Assembly: GCF_000718025.1 (NCBI RefSeq)
Contig: NZ_JODS01000012.1
Coordinates: 1 to 64,000, forward strand
Reading direction: 5' to 3'
Length of the DNA stretch: 64,000 nucleotides
From: Kitasatospora purpeofusca
Lineage (GTDB): Bacteria; Actinomycetota; Actinomycetes; Streptomycetales; Streptomycetaceae
Positions 23,783-31,443 of this stretch are shown in pieces. The translations under genes and the position numbers were made by a program. Numbering within the stretch: position 1 is the first letter of the stretch; the number at the start of each line of letters is the position of its first letter. A model generated the notes under the pieces. The model made no database searches and was not told the origin of the DNA. It saw only the letters and a program-made list of their open reading frames with translations.

Positions 23783-25165
23783 GTGAAGCGCACCGCCCCC
23801 CTTTCCGTCGCCGTGGCCGTCTCGACGGCCGCCTCCCTGGCCGCCGGAGTGCTGCTGACCGCGGGCACCGCCGCCGCGCACGACCGGTCCGGCGCCTCGC
23901 GCGTCGACCGCGACCTCTACGGCACCAAGGCCCCGTACGAGCCGCAGGGTCGGCCCGGGCACTACCAGAAGGCGCCGAAGGGCTTCGCCCCGGTCTTCAC
24001 CGAGAACGTGGCCCGGCACGGCTCCCGGGCCATGTCCGACGGCAAGGACGGCGAGGCGGTGCTCGCCGTGCTCGGCCGGGCGCAGGAGCAGGGCGCCCTC
24101 ACCGACCTCGGCGCGCGGCTGGCCCCGCAGGTGCGGACGCTGCTGACGGCGGCGTCCACGCTCGGCTTCGGCAACCTCTCCGCCCGCGGCGCCGACGAGC
24201 AGCGGCAGACGGCGCTGCGGATGGAGCAGCGGCTGCCGTCGCTGTTCCGGTCGATCGCGGCCGACGGGCGGCCCGTCGTGGTGGAGACCTCGGGCGTGGC
24301 CCGCGCGGTGGCGAGCGCCGGTGCCTTCACCGCGGGCCTGACGGCCGGGGTCCCGGCGCTGGCGGGCTCGATCAAGGCCCCCGTCACCGACAAGAACCTG
24401 CTGTACTTCCACAAGCAGCCGCAGAACGCGGACTACCAGGCGTACCTGGCGAGCGACCCGGACCTGACCGCCGTCCTCTCCGCCGTCGAGCACGAGCCGC
24501 GCGCCGCCCGGGCGGCCCGGCACGCGGTCGGGCGACTGTTCCGCGCGGGCTTCGCGGAGGCGCTGTCCACCGAGGAGCAGGTCGCCTTCGCCCGTTCCCT
24601 GCACGCGCTCTACAGCGCGGCGCCGGACCTGAGCGTGGAGGCGCCGGGCGTCGACCTGGCGCCGTTCCTGAACCAGGACGACGCCCGGTGGCTGGCCTAC
24701 CTGGACGACGCCGAGGAGTTCTACCAGTCGGGCCCGGCGTTCAGCGGACGCACCATCACCTACCGGATGGCCGGCGTCCTGCTGGACGACCTGCTGGCGC
24801 AGGCCGGGGCCAGGGCGGCCGGCACCAGCGGCAACGGCGCGGTGCTGCGGTTCACCCACGCCGAGGAGATCGAGCCGCTCGCCGTGCTGCTGGGCCTCCC
24901 CGGCAGCACCGAGCAGGCCGACCCGGACGAGCCGTACACCTACCGGAACAACCCGTGGCGCGGCGCCGAGGTCGCGCCGATGGGCGCGAACATCCAGTGG
25001 GACCTGTTCGCCGACAAGCCCGCCGACGGCCGCCCGGCCGCCTACCTGGTGCGCATGCTCTACAACGAGAAGGAGACGGCCTTCAAGTCCTCCTGCCGTC
25101 CGGTCGCCAAGGGGAGCTACTTCTACCCGCTGGACGAGCTCAAGCACTGCCTCGCGCACTCCTGA
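23783..25165 (+). CDS. Secreted MINPP-like histidine phosphatase (phytase)
   Basis: Protein of 460 residues with a signal peptide (about 1-32, cut near TAAAHD). The mature enzyme has the branch-2 histidine phosphatase signature ENVARHGSRAMSDGKD (Arg78-His79-Gly80, Arg82) and, near residue 357, FTHAEEIEPLAVLLG. The HAE tripeptide in place of the usual HD is the mark of multiple inositol-polyphosphate phosphatases, which dephosphorylate phytate. It therefore probably gains phosphate from phytate outside the cell. GTG 23783 is preceded by GAAGGG; a more upstream start would disrupt the signal peptide. It is closed by a perfect hairpin. Confidence 0.85.
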   Translation: MKRTAPLSVAVAVSTAASLAAGVLLTAGTAAAHDRSGASRVDRDLYGTKAPYEPQGRPGHYQKAPKGFAPVFTENVARHGSRAMSDGKDGEAVLAVLGRAQEQGALTDLGARLAPQVRTLLTAASTLGFGNLSARGADEQRQTALRMEQRLPSLFRSIAADGRPVVVETSGVARAVASAGAFTAGLTAGVPALAGSIKAPVTDKNLLYFHKQPQNADYQAYLASDPDLTAVLSAVEHEPRAARAARHAVGRLFRAGFAEALSTEEQVAFARSLHALYSAAPDLSVEAPGVDLAPFLNQDDARWLAYLDDAEEFYQSGPAFSGRTITYRMAGVLLDDLLAQAGARAAGTSGNGAVLRFTHAEEIEPLAVLLGLPGSTEQADPDEPYTYRNNPWRGAEVAPMGANIQWDLFADKPADGRPAAYLVRMLYNEKETAFKSSCRPVAKGSYFYPLDELKHCLAHS

Positions 25166-25177
25166 GCCACCGTGCCC

Positions 25178-25214
25178 CGGGCCGGGCACCCGCCCTCCGC
25201 GGGTGCCCGGCCCG
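25178..25214. terminator. 16-bp perfect hairpin between convergent genes
   Basis: Arms 25178-25193 and 25199-25214 are exact reverse complements around CCTCC. It lies between the phytase-like gene (plus) and the isochorismatase-fold gene (minus) and should stop transcription from both directions. Confidence 0.88.
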
Positions 25215-25222
25215 CCGGCCGG

Positions 25223-25759
25223 TCAGGTGAAGTCGACCTCGGCCGCCGGGAGCACCCGGACGGTGCGGCCCGCGTAGATGATGGTCGCGAAGAGCGCGTT
25301 GTGGTGGACGATCACCTGGGCCGCGGCGGGCAGGGGGCTGTCGGCGGGACGGGTCGGGGTGGTGTGGCCGTCGGCGACGAGCAGCAGGTCGTAGCCGTGC
25401 GAGAGCGCGCTGCGGCAGGTGGAGTCGACGCAGTACTCGGTGGCGAGGCCGGTGACGACCACCCGCCGGACGCCCAGCCCGCGCAGGACCGCGTCGAGCT
25501 CCGTGCCGAGGAAGGAGTCGGCGCTGTCCTTCTCCAGCACGGTGTCCCCCGGCCGCGGAGCCACCGTCGGGTGGATCTCCAGCGCTTCGGCCGGAACGTC
25601 GGGATGGTCGACCCGCTGCCGCAGGTAGACCACCGGGACACCTGCCGACCTGGCCCGCCCGGCCAGTTCGGCGACCCGGTCGAGGCACGCCTCGGTGTCG
25701 TGGGCCCCCATGAGCAGGGCGATCTGCAGGTCGACGACGAGCAGCGCGGTGTCCGGCAT
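25223..25759 (-). CDS. Isochorismatase-fold cysteine hydrolase
   Basis: Cytoplasmic hydrolase of 178 residues. The catalytic triad of the family is visible: Asp10 in LLVVDLQ, Lys77 in VLEKDSADSF and Cys110 in GLATEYCVDST, with the cis-peptide region before it. Members cleave amides such as nicotinamide, ureidoacrylate or N-carbamoyl compounds, or isochorismate. The exact substrate cannot be read from the sequence. ATG 25759 has GGTGACGA upstream; an in-frame ATG four codons earlier is possible. It stands alone between a hairpin and an unrecognised gene. Confidence 0.88.
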   Translation of the reverse strand: MPDTALLVVDLQIALLMGAHDTEACLDRVAELAGRARSAGVPVVYLRQRVDHPDVPAEALEIHPTVAPRPGDTVLEKDSADSFLGTELDAVLRGLGVRRVVVTGLATEYCVDSTCRSALSHGYDLLLVADGHTTPTRPADSPLPAAAQVIVHHNALFATIIYAGRTVRVLPAAEVDFT

Positions 25760-25841
25760 GCTCGTCACCATAGCCCGGCGGAACCGCCCGCCGGGGGCAG
25801 GCGGCTCCGGCGTCAGCATCGGTGTCGGCGTCGGCGTCGGG

Positions 25842-27419
25842 TCAGGAGGTCTCCAGCCCCAGGCCCGTGACGCGGAGGAACCCGTGGGCCGCGAGCTGGG
25901 GCGAGAGGCCGATGCCGGGGCGGCGGGCGCTGACGTGGCCGGGGCCGAGGCCGAAGCCGGAGTCGCCGCTGATGCCGCGGGCGGTCAGCTCGGCGGCGAT
26001 CAGCGCGGCGACCTCCCGGGCGGTCCCCTCGGTGGGCGTGCGCCACTCGGCCTTGAAGCGGCGCCCCGACGGCTCCCAGCCGTCGGCCGTCATCGCCGCC
26101 GTGACCTCGGCCTGGTCCCCGGGGCGCGGGCCGACCCGCAGCAGGACGCCCTTGACCGTGCTGTACGTGACCGAGAGCCCGCCGCTGATCTGCGGGGCGG
26201 CTATCGTGAACACGGCCTTCTCGCCCGGACGCTGCACCGGCAGCTGCTCGATCCACGCGGCGAACAGGCACTCCAGCCCCTCCCGCAGCTGCGGCACCGA
26301 CAGGGCGAGCCGCCCGCCCGGCAGGTGGTCGGCGGTGCCGCCGGGGGCCTGGTGGGGCAGGTGGAGCTGCCAGCTGTACGGCAGCAGGGGGAAGTCGCCG
26401 GGCCCGTCGGCACCGGCGGGGCCGCCCCACTCGAAGGTGCTGTGCTCGCCCTCCTCGAGGGCCGCGGCCGGCTCGGTCTCCAGCCGCACCCGGCGCCCCT
26501 CGCAGCGCAGTCGCAGCAGCCGGCCGTCCTCGCCGGCCTCGCGCCAGCGGACGTCCGGTCCGCCCGGTCCGCCGCCGAAGAGGGTCGGCTCGCCGAGGAC
26601 GGCGCAGACCGCGCGGTAGATCTCGCCGAACACCGCCCGCCTGTGCTCCATGGCCGTCGGCCCCAGCTCGAAGCGGTGCAGGTCCAGCACGTCGAAGGTG
26701 CCCGCGGGGGCGCCGCCCAGGACGGAGGCGCGCCGGGCGAAGGAGGGCATGAAGGACGGGTCGGAGAACCGGACATCGACCCAGCCGTCGCCGAACTCGG
26801 CCTTCGCGCCGGGGAGTTCGTCGACGGCCCGGCGGACGTCCTCGGCCGCGAGCCGCCCGCCCGGCGCGTCGTGCAGAAGCGGGACCAACGCGGCCACCGC
26901 GGCCGGGAGTTCGGGGCTGACGTGCCGGACCTCCCGGACGTGCGGCTGGATCGCGATCCACGCCCGGCGGTCGTTGGCCTGGAGCAGCATGGTCCGCCCG
27001 GCGGACGTCCAGCGCAGCCCGAACCCGTCGGCGGCGGTCGGGACGGCGGTCGGCTCGCCGACCTGGCGCAGCGCCTCGGAGAGCGCGCGCAGCGCGCCGC
27101 GCCGCTCCTCCTCGGGCGTCGGCAGCCGGAACTGCAGCAGCGGCACCCAGGCCCGCCGGTAGCTGTCGGCCTTCGGCCCGGTGGTGCCGAGGAAGAGCTC
27201 GGCCCCGGCCGGCCAGCGGAGTTCGGCCTGCAGGCCGACGACGAGGAGGTCGGTGAACGCGCGGCGGACCTTCCAGTCCGGCCTGGCCGCGACCAGCCGC
27301 TCGACGTCCGCGAGCGTCCAGCAGTCGTCGAGGTCGTGCAGGGTGCGGACCAGCCCGACCGTGGTGGGCAGGTCGGCGGTCCAGGTCACGGCGGGGGCGG
27401 CGGTGTTCGCGTCGTTCAT
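25842..27419 (-). CDS. Unrecognised 525-residue protein
   Basis: No family was recognised. The protein has no signal peptide or membrane segment, so it is probably cytoplasmic. It seems modular: the N-terminus (LVRTLHDLDDCWTLADVERLVAARPDW) and a later part (VAALVPLLHDAPGGRLAAEDVRRAVDELPG) look like distant copies, each followed by beta-rich sequence. Another pair of similar parts may be the LYGxTPxxDG-free stretches around LLRVGPRPGDQ and the C-terminal GRRFKAEWRTPTEG. The ATG at 27419 is chosen because upstream codons up to 27431 add only MIVR. Codon use matches neighbours. Some streptomycete DUF6301-like proteins have comparable openings, but that link is weak. Confidence 0.7.
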   Translation of the reverse strand: MNDANTAAPAVTWTADLPTTVGLVRTLHDLDDCWTLADVERLVAARPDWKVRRAFTDLLVVGLQAELRWPAGAELFLGTTGPKADSYRRAWVPLLQFRLPTPEEERRGALRALSEALRQVGEPTAVPTAADGFGLRWTSAGRTMLLQANDRRAWIAIQPHVREVRHVSPELPAAVAALVPLLHDAPGGRLAAEDVRRAVDELPGAKAEFGDGWVDVRFSDPSFMPSFARRASVLGGAPAGTFDVLDLHRFELGPTAMEHRRAVFGEIYRAVCAVLGEPTLFGGGPGGPDVRWREAGEDGRLLRLRCEGRRVRLETEPAAALEEGEHSTFEWGGPAGADGPGDFPLLPYSWQLHLPHQAPGGTADHLPGGRLALSVPQLREGLECLFAAWIEQLPVQRPGEKAVFTIAAPQISGGLSVTYSTVKGVLLRVGPRPGDQAEVTAAMTADGWEPSGRRFKAEWRTPTEGTAREVAALIAAELTARGISGDSGFGLGPGHVSARRPGIGLSPQLAAHGFLRVTGLGLETS

Positions 27420-27802
27420 GCGGACGATCATCGCAGCGCCCACCGACAACCGGTCCCGGCGGCCTTCGCGCCCCGGTCCCGGTCTCGGCCCCGGTCCGAA
27501 CATGCCGTCCGGGACGCGCACCGGGCCGCCGGATCCCCAGATCATCGCGGCACTCCCCCGCAGTCGGGCCGACCGGGTGGACCGGGCCGGCCCGGAGGCC
27601 CCGGTGGACCGGGCCGGGAGTGGCGGCGCCGGCCTGCGAGAGGCGACTCCCCGTTCCGCCGTCCGCCCCTGCTGCCGTACTGAGGTCTGGTCATGCCGCC
27701 GATCCTGCCGCGCCCGGCCGTCACCCCGCCTGAGTATTCGTACTCAATCCGTCGGCACCGGAGCACCCCCACTGAGGTTGCCGCCCTTGATCCGGCGGAG
27801 CG
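27420..27802. other. Intergenic region with an orphan palindrome
   Basis: This lies between two minus-strand genes. It holds a perfect palindrome at 27731-27746. A minus-strand frame of 50 codons starts at ATG 27694 (MTRPQYGS...) about 37 bp downstream of it and ends in a GPPGRPGPPG stretch; it resembles no known protein and may be chance or the remains of a gene once controlled from the palindrome. Confidence 0.4.
27731..27746. promoter_or_regulatory. Perfect operator-like palindrome
   Basis: TGAGTATTCGTACTCA has perfect 6-bp arms around TTCG, the shape of a TetR- or GntR-type operator. No regulator gene of those families is adjacent; the ArsR-type gene ends 57 bp away. Downstream on the minus strand is only a doubtful 50-codon frame. 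Confidence 0.55.
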
Positions 27803-28780
27803 TCAGGCCGCTTCCCCCGTACCGCTCGTGAGCGCCGTCCCGCTCCGGGTGCGCAGATGGAGGGCGGTGCGACCGGTGCGGCGGGTGCTCACCAGGCCGG
27901 CACCGCGCAGGGCGCCCAGGTGCTGGGAGACGGCACTCGGGCTGACGCCGAGCCGGTCGGCGAGCTCGGGAGTGCTCAGCGGTTCGGCGAGCGCGTCCAG
28001 CAGGGCGGCCCGGGTGCGGCCGAGGACGGCGGCCAGCCCCTCCGAGGACGGACGGGGCCGCTCCCAGAGCAGTCCGACGCCCGCCGCCGGGTAGCGGATC
28101 GAGGCGGCCGCGAGCGGCGAGTGGTCGACGAGCACGTCCGGCCAGGCGAACACGGACGGCATCAGCACCAGACCGTGCCCGCCGCCCGCGACCGTCCACG
28201 GCGCGGTGGTCCTGCGACGGCCGCCCACCAGCAACTCGCCCTCCCGCCAGACCACATCGGCGTGCAGTTCGGCGAACAGACCCTCCACCCCGGCGTCCAC
28301 CAGCGACACCGCCCGCCGACCCAGGTCCGCTTCCAGCACCGCGCGCATCCGCCCCCAGTGCGGGGCCACCAGCCGGGCGTGGCAGCGGTCCAGCGCGTCG
28401 GCGACCCGGGCCAGCAGCTCGGCCGGCGCCGGGAGTTCGCGGGCCGCCCGGGCCCGGCCCAGCGCGGCGGCGCACTCGGCGGCGACATAGCCGGGGTCGA
28501 CCGCGCGCAGGCCCGCCAGTTCGGCGGCGAAGGCGGGCACCCGCCGGTCCGGCAGCGGGAACAGGAAAGCGGGCAGACAGCCCTCCAGCAGGGTCCGCAG
28601 CAGCGGCAGTTCGGGCTCGGCCGCGAGCACCGGACGGGCCTCGCGCACCCACGGCAGGTGCACCTGGTGACCGCCCGCGCCGAGCGCCACCCGCACCCCG
28701 AGCACCGTCTCGGCCAGCGGCGACACCGCGAGCCGCACCCGGGCCACCTCCGCCGCCGACAGCCGGATCTCCACCGCCAC
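27803..28780 (-). CDS. ArsR-type regulator with N-terminal DUF5937-like domain
   Basis: Regulator of 325 residues. The long N-terminal part (about 1-240) is typical of actinomycete ArsR-like proteins that carry a DUF5937-type domain of unknown ligand. The C-terminal winged helix (about 250-315) reads RAALLDALAEPLSTPELADRLGVSPSAVSQHLGALRGAGLVSTRRTGRT, a classical ArsR helix-turn-helix without metal-binding Cys, so it probably senses something other than a metal. GTG 28780 is preceded by AGGAGG. Divergent from the alpha/beta hydrolase at 28859, which is the likely target. Confidence 0.85.
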   Translation of the reverse strand: MAVEIRLSAAEVARVRLAVSPLAETVLGVRVALGAGGHQVHLPWVREARPVLAAEPELPLLRTLLEGCLPAFLFPLPDRRVPAFAAELAGLRAVDPGYVAAECAAALGRARAARELPAPAELLARVADALDRCHARLVAPHWGRMRAVLEADLGRRAVSLVDAGVEGLFAELHADVVWREGELLVGGRRRTTAPWTVAGGGHGLVLMPSVFAWPDVLVDHSPLAAASIRYPAAGVGLLWERPRPSSEGLAAVLGRTRAALLDALAEPLSTPELADRLGVSPSAVSQHLGALRGAGLVSTRRTGRTALHLRTRSGTALTSGTGEAA

Positions 28781-28802
28781 GACCGCCGCCCCCTCCTGAT
28801 CA

Positions 28803-28818
28803 TTAAGCCGTGGCTGAA
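28803..28818. promoter_or_regulatory. Candidate ArsR operator
   Basis: TTAAGCC (28803-28809) and GGCTGAA (28812-28818) are inverted arms with one mismatch around GT, in the 78-bp gap between the divergent ArsR-type and hydrolase genes. The AT content is locally raised, as expected at overlapping promoters. Confidence 0.5.
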
Positions 28819-28858
28819 CAATAGCCGGACCGGCCCGCCGCCCCCCAAGCTGTCCGGC

Positions 28859-29743
28859 ATGGAGACCTTCACCTCGTACGACGGCACCGAGCTCGCCTTC
28901 CGCACGGTCGGCGACGGCCCGCCGCTGCTGGTCCTGCCCGGCGGGCCCGGCCGCGCCGCCGCCTACCTCGGCGACCTCGGCGGCCTCGCCGCGACCCGCA
29001 CCCTGATCCTGCCCGACACCCGGGGCAGCGGCGCCTCCGCGACCCCCGCCGACCCGGGCACCTTCCGCGTCGACCGCCTGGTCGACGACGTCGAGGCGCT
29101 GCGCCGCCACCTCGGACTGGAGCGCGTCGACCTGCTGGGCCACTCCGCCGGGGGCGGCCTCGCCCTCCTGTACGCCGCCGCGCACCCCGACCGGCTGACC
29201 GGCCTGGTCCTGGTCACCCCGTCCCTCACCGCCGTCGGCGCGGCCTCCGACCTCGGCGCGGAGCAGGTGATCGCCGCCCGCGCCGCCGAACCCTGGCACA
29301 CGGAGGCCGTGGCCGCCTACCGGAAGGTCAAGTCCGCCCGGACCTTCGCCGAGGCCGCCCCGCACCGGATGGCCTTCGAACCCCTGATGTACGGCCGCTG
29401 GGACGACTCCGCCCGGGCCCACGCCGCCGCCGACCCGGCCCAGCGCTCGCTGGCCGTCAGCGAGAACTACTACGCCGGCTACACCCCCGACACCGAGCGG
29501 CTGCGGCAGCGGCTGGGCGCCCTGCCCTGCCCCGTCCTGCTGCTGGCCGGTGAACTCGACCCGTGGCCCACCGCGGCCGCCGTCGGCGCCGCGGCCCCGC
29601 TGTTCCCGGACGTGACGCTCGCCGTCCAGCCCGGGGGCGGCCACTACCCGTGGCTGGACGACCCGGCGGCCTTCACGACGACGGTGGAGGACTTCCTGAG
29701 CCGCACGGCCGACACCGGGGCGCCGGCGCGGGGTTCCCGCTGA
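28859..29743 (+). CDS. Alpha/beta hydrolase, proline iminopeptidase-like
   Basis: Cytoplasmic hydrolase of 294 residues. LVLPGGPGRAAAYLGDLGGL is the oxyanion region seen in proline iminopeptidase-like enzymes, DTRGSG follows it, the nucleophile is in LLGHSAGGG, the acid is likely Asp in LLAGELDPWP and the base His in PGGGHYPWLDD. The substrate is not known; peptides or small esters are possible. It is controlled in all likelihood by the divergent ArsR-type regulator. Start ATG 28859, with few purines upstream, so leaderless or weakly translated initiation is possible. Confidence 0.88.
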   Translation: METFTSYDGTELAFRTVGDGPPLLVLPGGPGRAAAYLGDLGGLAATRTLILPDTRGSGASATPADPGTFRVDRLVDDVEALRRHLGLERVDLLGHSAGGGLALLYAAAHPDRLTGLVLVTPSLTAVGAASDLGAEQVIAARAAEPWHTEAVAAYRKVKSARTFAEAAPHRMAFEPLMYGRWDDSARAHAAADPAQRSLAVSENYYAGYTPDTERLRQRLGALPCPVLLLAGELDPWPTAAAVGAAAPLFPDVTLAVQPGGGHYPWLDDPAAFTTTVEDFLSRTADTGAPARGSR

Positions 29744-29771
29744 CGGCGCGGCGGACGACCGCTGGAAGGCC

Positions 29772-30566
29772 TCAGTGCGGCTCGTTCCCGTTCCCGGGGC
29801 TCAGCCGGGCGATCTCGGCGAGCACCCGGTCCGCGTGCGGGCGCACCCGCGACCGCAGCTCGCCGCTCCAGCTCTCCTCGGAGTAGCGGCAGTCCAGATA
29901 GAGCCGCCTGGCGTGGGCCAGCACGGGGCGGTGCTCGGGCGGGAGCCGGGCGAGGGCCCAGTCGGCGGCGGTGTCCTTCGGGCTGATCCGGCCGGTGGCG
30001 AGCGTGCTCCAGATCCGGGCCAGGGTGAGCAGCACGTTCCGGGTGTCGTCCTCCAGGTCGTCGAGCAGGCCGGGGAGGCCCGCGACGCTCGCCCGGACCA
30101 GGTCCGCTTGCGGCACCGGGTCGAGCACCCGGGCCGGGGGCGGACCGGCGAGGGGCCGGTCCCCGGCCAGGGCCATCGTGATCAGCAGCGCCAGGTCGGG
30201 CATCGGCTCCGGCCGGGGGACGCCGCCGGCCTCGTAGTCGGCGCGCAGCCACTCGCCGTACAGGAAGTCGCAGACCGGCGGGTAGCGCCAGGGCCGGACC
30301 TCGGACTGCACCACCACGGCGAGCTCCACCGGCCGCGCGACGTCGCCCTCCGCCGCTCCGGCTCCGGTGCCGGAAATCCCGAGCAGGCCCCCGAGCAGGG
30401 CCGACCGCTCCCGCTCCGCCGGCGAGCGCCGGGCGACCAGCAGGACGTCCAGGTCACTGGCCGGTCGGAGGCCGCCGAGCACGGCGGACCCGTGGAGGTA
30501 GACCCCGACGACGTCCCGGCCCAGTACGCCGTCGGCGAGTGCCACGATCCGCTGCAACTGGTTCAC
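29772..30566 (-). CDS. AadA-like aminoglycoside nucleotidyltransferase
   Basis: Protein of 264 residues, the length of streptomycin/spectinomycin 3''-(9)-adenylyltransferases. The nucleotidyltransferase core has VYLHGSAVLGGLRPASDLDVLLV, with Gly26-Ser27 and metal-binding Asp38 and Asp40, and the C-terminal helical domain has LLTLARIWSTLATGRISPKDTAADWA and RLYLDCR as in AadA proteins. It may adenylylate streptomycin or spectinomycin, but chromosomal actinomycete relatives are not always active resistance enzymes. Start GTG 30566 with GGAGA upstream. It carries no mobile-element signs. Confidence 0.83.
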   Translation of the reverse strand: MNQLQRIVALADGVLGRDVVGVYLHGSAVLGGLRPASDLDVLLVARRSPAERERSALLGGLLGISGTGAGAAEGDVARPVELAVVVQSEVRPWRYPPVCDFLYGEWLRADYEAGGVPRPEPMPDLALLITMALAGDRPLAGPPPARVLDPVPQADLVRASVAGLPGLLDDLEDDTRNVLLTLARIWSTLATGRISPKDTAADWALARLPPEHRPVLAHARRLYLDCRYSEESWSGELRSRVRPHADRVLAEIARLSPGNGNEPH

Positions 30567-30634
30567 CGCGCCAGTCTCCCCCGCCGTCCGGTCCGGCAAC
30601 CGCACCCGCGCCCGGCCGACCCCCGTCACGGCCG

Positions 30635-30685
30635 GGTGCGGCCCCCGAACCGGCGCGGCCCCCGAACCGGTGCGGCCCCGGAACC
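30635..30685. repeat. Three 17-bp tandem repeats
   Basis: The unit GGTGCGGCCCCCGAACC is repeated three times with one or two changes (30635, 30652, 30669). It lies between the AadA-like gene start and the terminator of the secreted-protein gene, in untranslated DNA. Confidence 0.75.
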
Positions 30686-30713
30686 GGTGGGGGCGCGGTC
30701 CCGGAGCCTGCGG

Positions 30714-30755
30714 GGGTGCGGCCCCCGGCCGAGCGGCGTGCCGGGGGCCGCACCC
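30714..30755 (-). terminator. 16-bp hairpin after the small secreted protein gene
   Basis: Arms 30714-30729 and 30740-30755 are exact reverse complements around a 10-base loop, starting 8 bp after the stop codon of the minus-strand gene. This is a strong factor-independent terminator by streptomycete standards. Confidence 0.88.
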
Positions 30756-30762
30756 GTCGGGG

Positions 30763-31239
30763 TCAGCAGCTGGAGTTGACCGGCCCGGCCCAGTCCGCGC
30801 CGCCGTACCAGTGCTCGCTGCCGTAGGCCCAGTTGCACCCGTTGACCGAGGCCATCGCGATCCAGGCGTCCGGGTCGACCGCGTGGATGTCGACCCAGCC
30901 CACGGTCACGTCCTTGGTGTTGACGCCGTACGCGCCCCACTGGTTGCTGTAGCCGTACGGCGACCTGAGGCCGACGTACAGGTAGGCCCCGGGGTTGGCC
31001 GCCTGGAAGGCCCCCGCCCACTGCCAGTGCGCCAGTACGTGACCACAGCTGTCGTACTGCTGCTCGACCTGCCCGGCGTACTGGCCGTGCCAGTAGACGT
31101 TGCCGGGCTGCCCGATGTTGATGATGTTGCAGGCGGTGGTGCGCGCGCTCGCCGGTGCGGCCGTGGCCACACCGCCGGCCGCGATCCCCACCGCGAGCAG
31201 AACCGCTGCCGTCCTCGACCTGACGCCGGTCTTCCTCAT
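30763..31239 (-). CDS. Small secreted Cys-containing protein, function unknown
   Basis: Protein of 158 residues with a clear signal peptide (MRKTGVRSRTAAVLLAVGIA... cut near PASA-RT). The mature part of about 125 residues is rich in Trp, Tyr and Gly and has four Cys (TACN, DSCGH, NGCNW and the terminal SSC) that probably form two disulfides. Stretches such as YLYVGLRSPYGYSNQWGAYG suggest a beta-rich fold. No family was recognised. ATG 31239 has the ribosome site GGAGGG. Divergent from the SARP gene. Confidence 0.8.
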   Translation of the reverse strand: MRKTGVRSRTAAVLLAVGIAAGGVATAAPASARTTACNIINIGQPGNVYWHGQYAGQVEQQYDSCGHVLAHWQWAGAFQAANPGAYLYVGLRSPYGYSNQWGAYGVNTKDVTVGWVDIHAVDPDAWIAMASVNGCNWAYGSEHWYGGADWAGPVNSSC

Positions 31240-31443
31240 GGGTTTCCCTCCCCGGTCCCCGGCGCGGCGCGCCAGGACCTGTGTCTGGTGTCGGTGTGCG
31301 TCCCCGGACCGCCGGCCGGAGCGGCGGGCAGTCCCGGACACGGCTCGAGGCTGCTCGACAGGGCGTAGCAGTCCGATCGCATTCCGCTCGCAGACTGGTA
31401 GCATCCGTCCGTTCGGGCGGGGGCGACGCTGGCGGGGGCGGGC

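Noticed and set aside
29772..30566. Acquired resistance cassette
   Set aside because: The AadA-like gene has host-like codon use, no attC-like site and no integron or transposon nearby, so it looks chromosomal.
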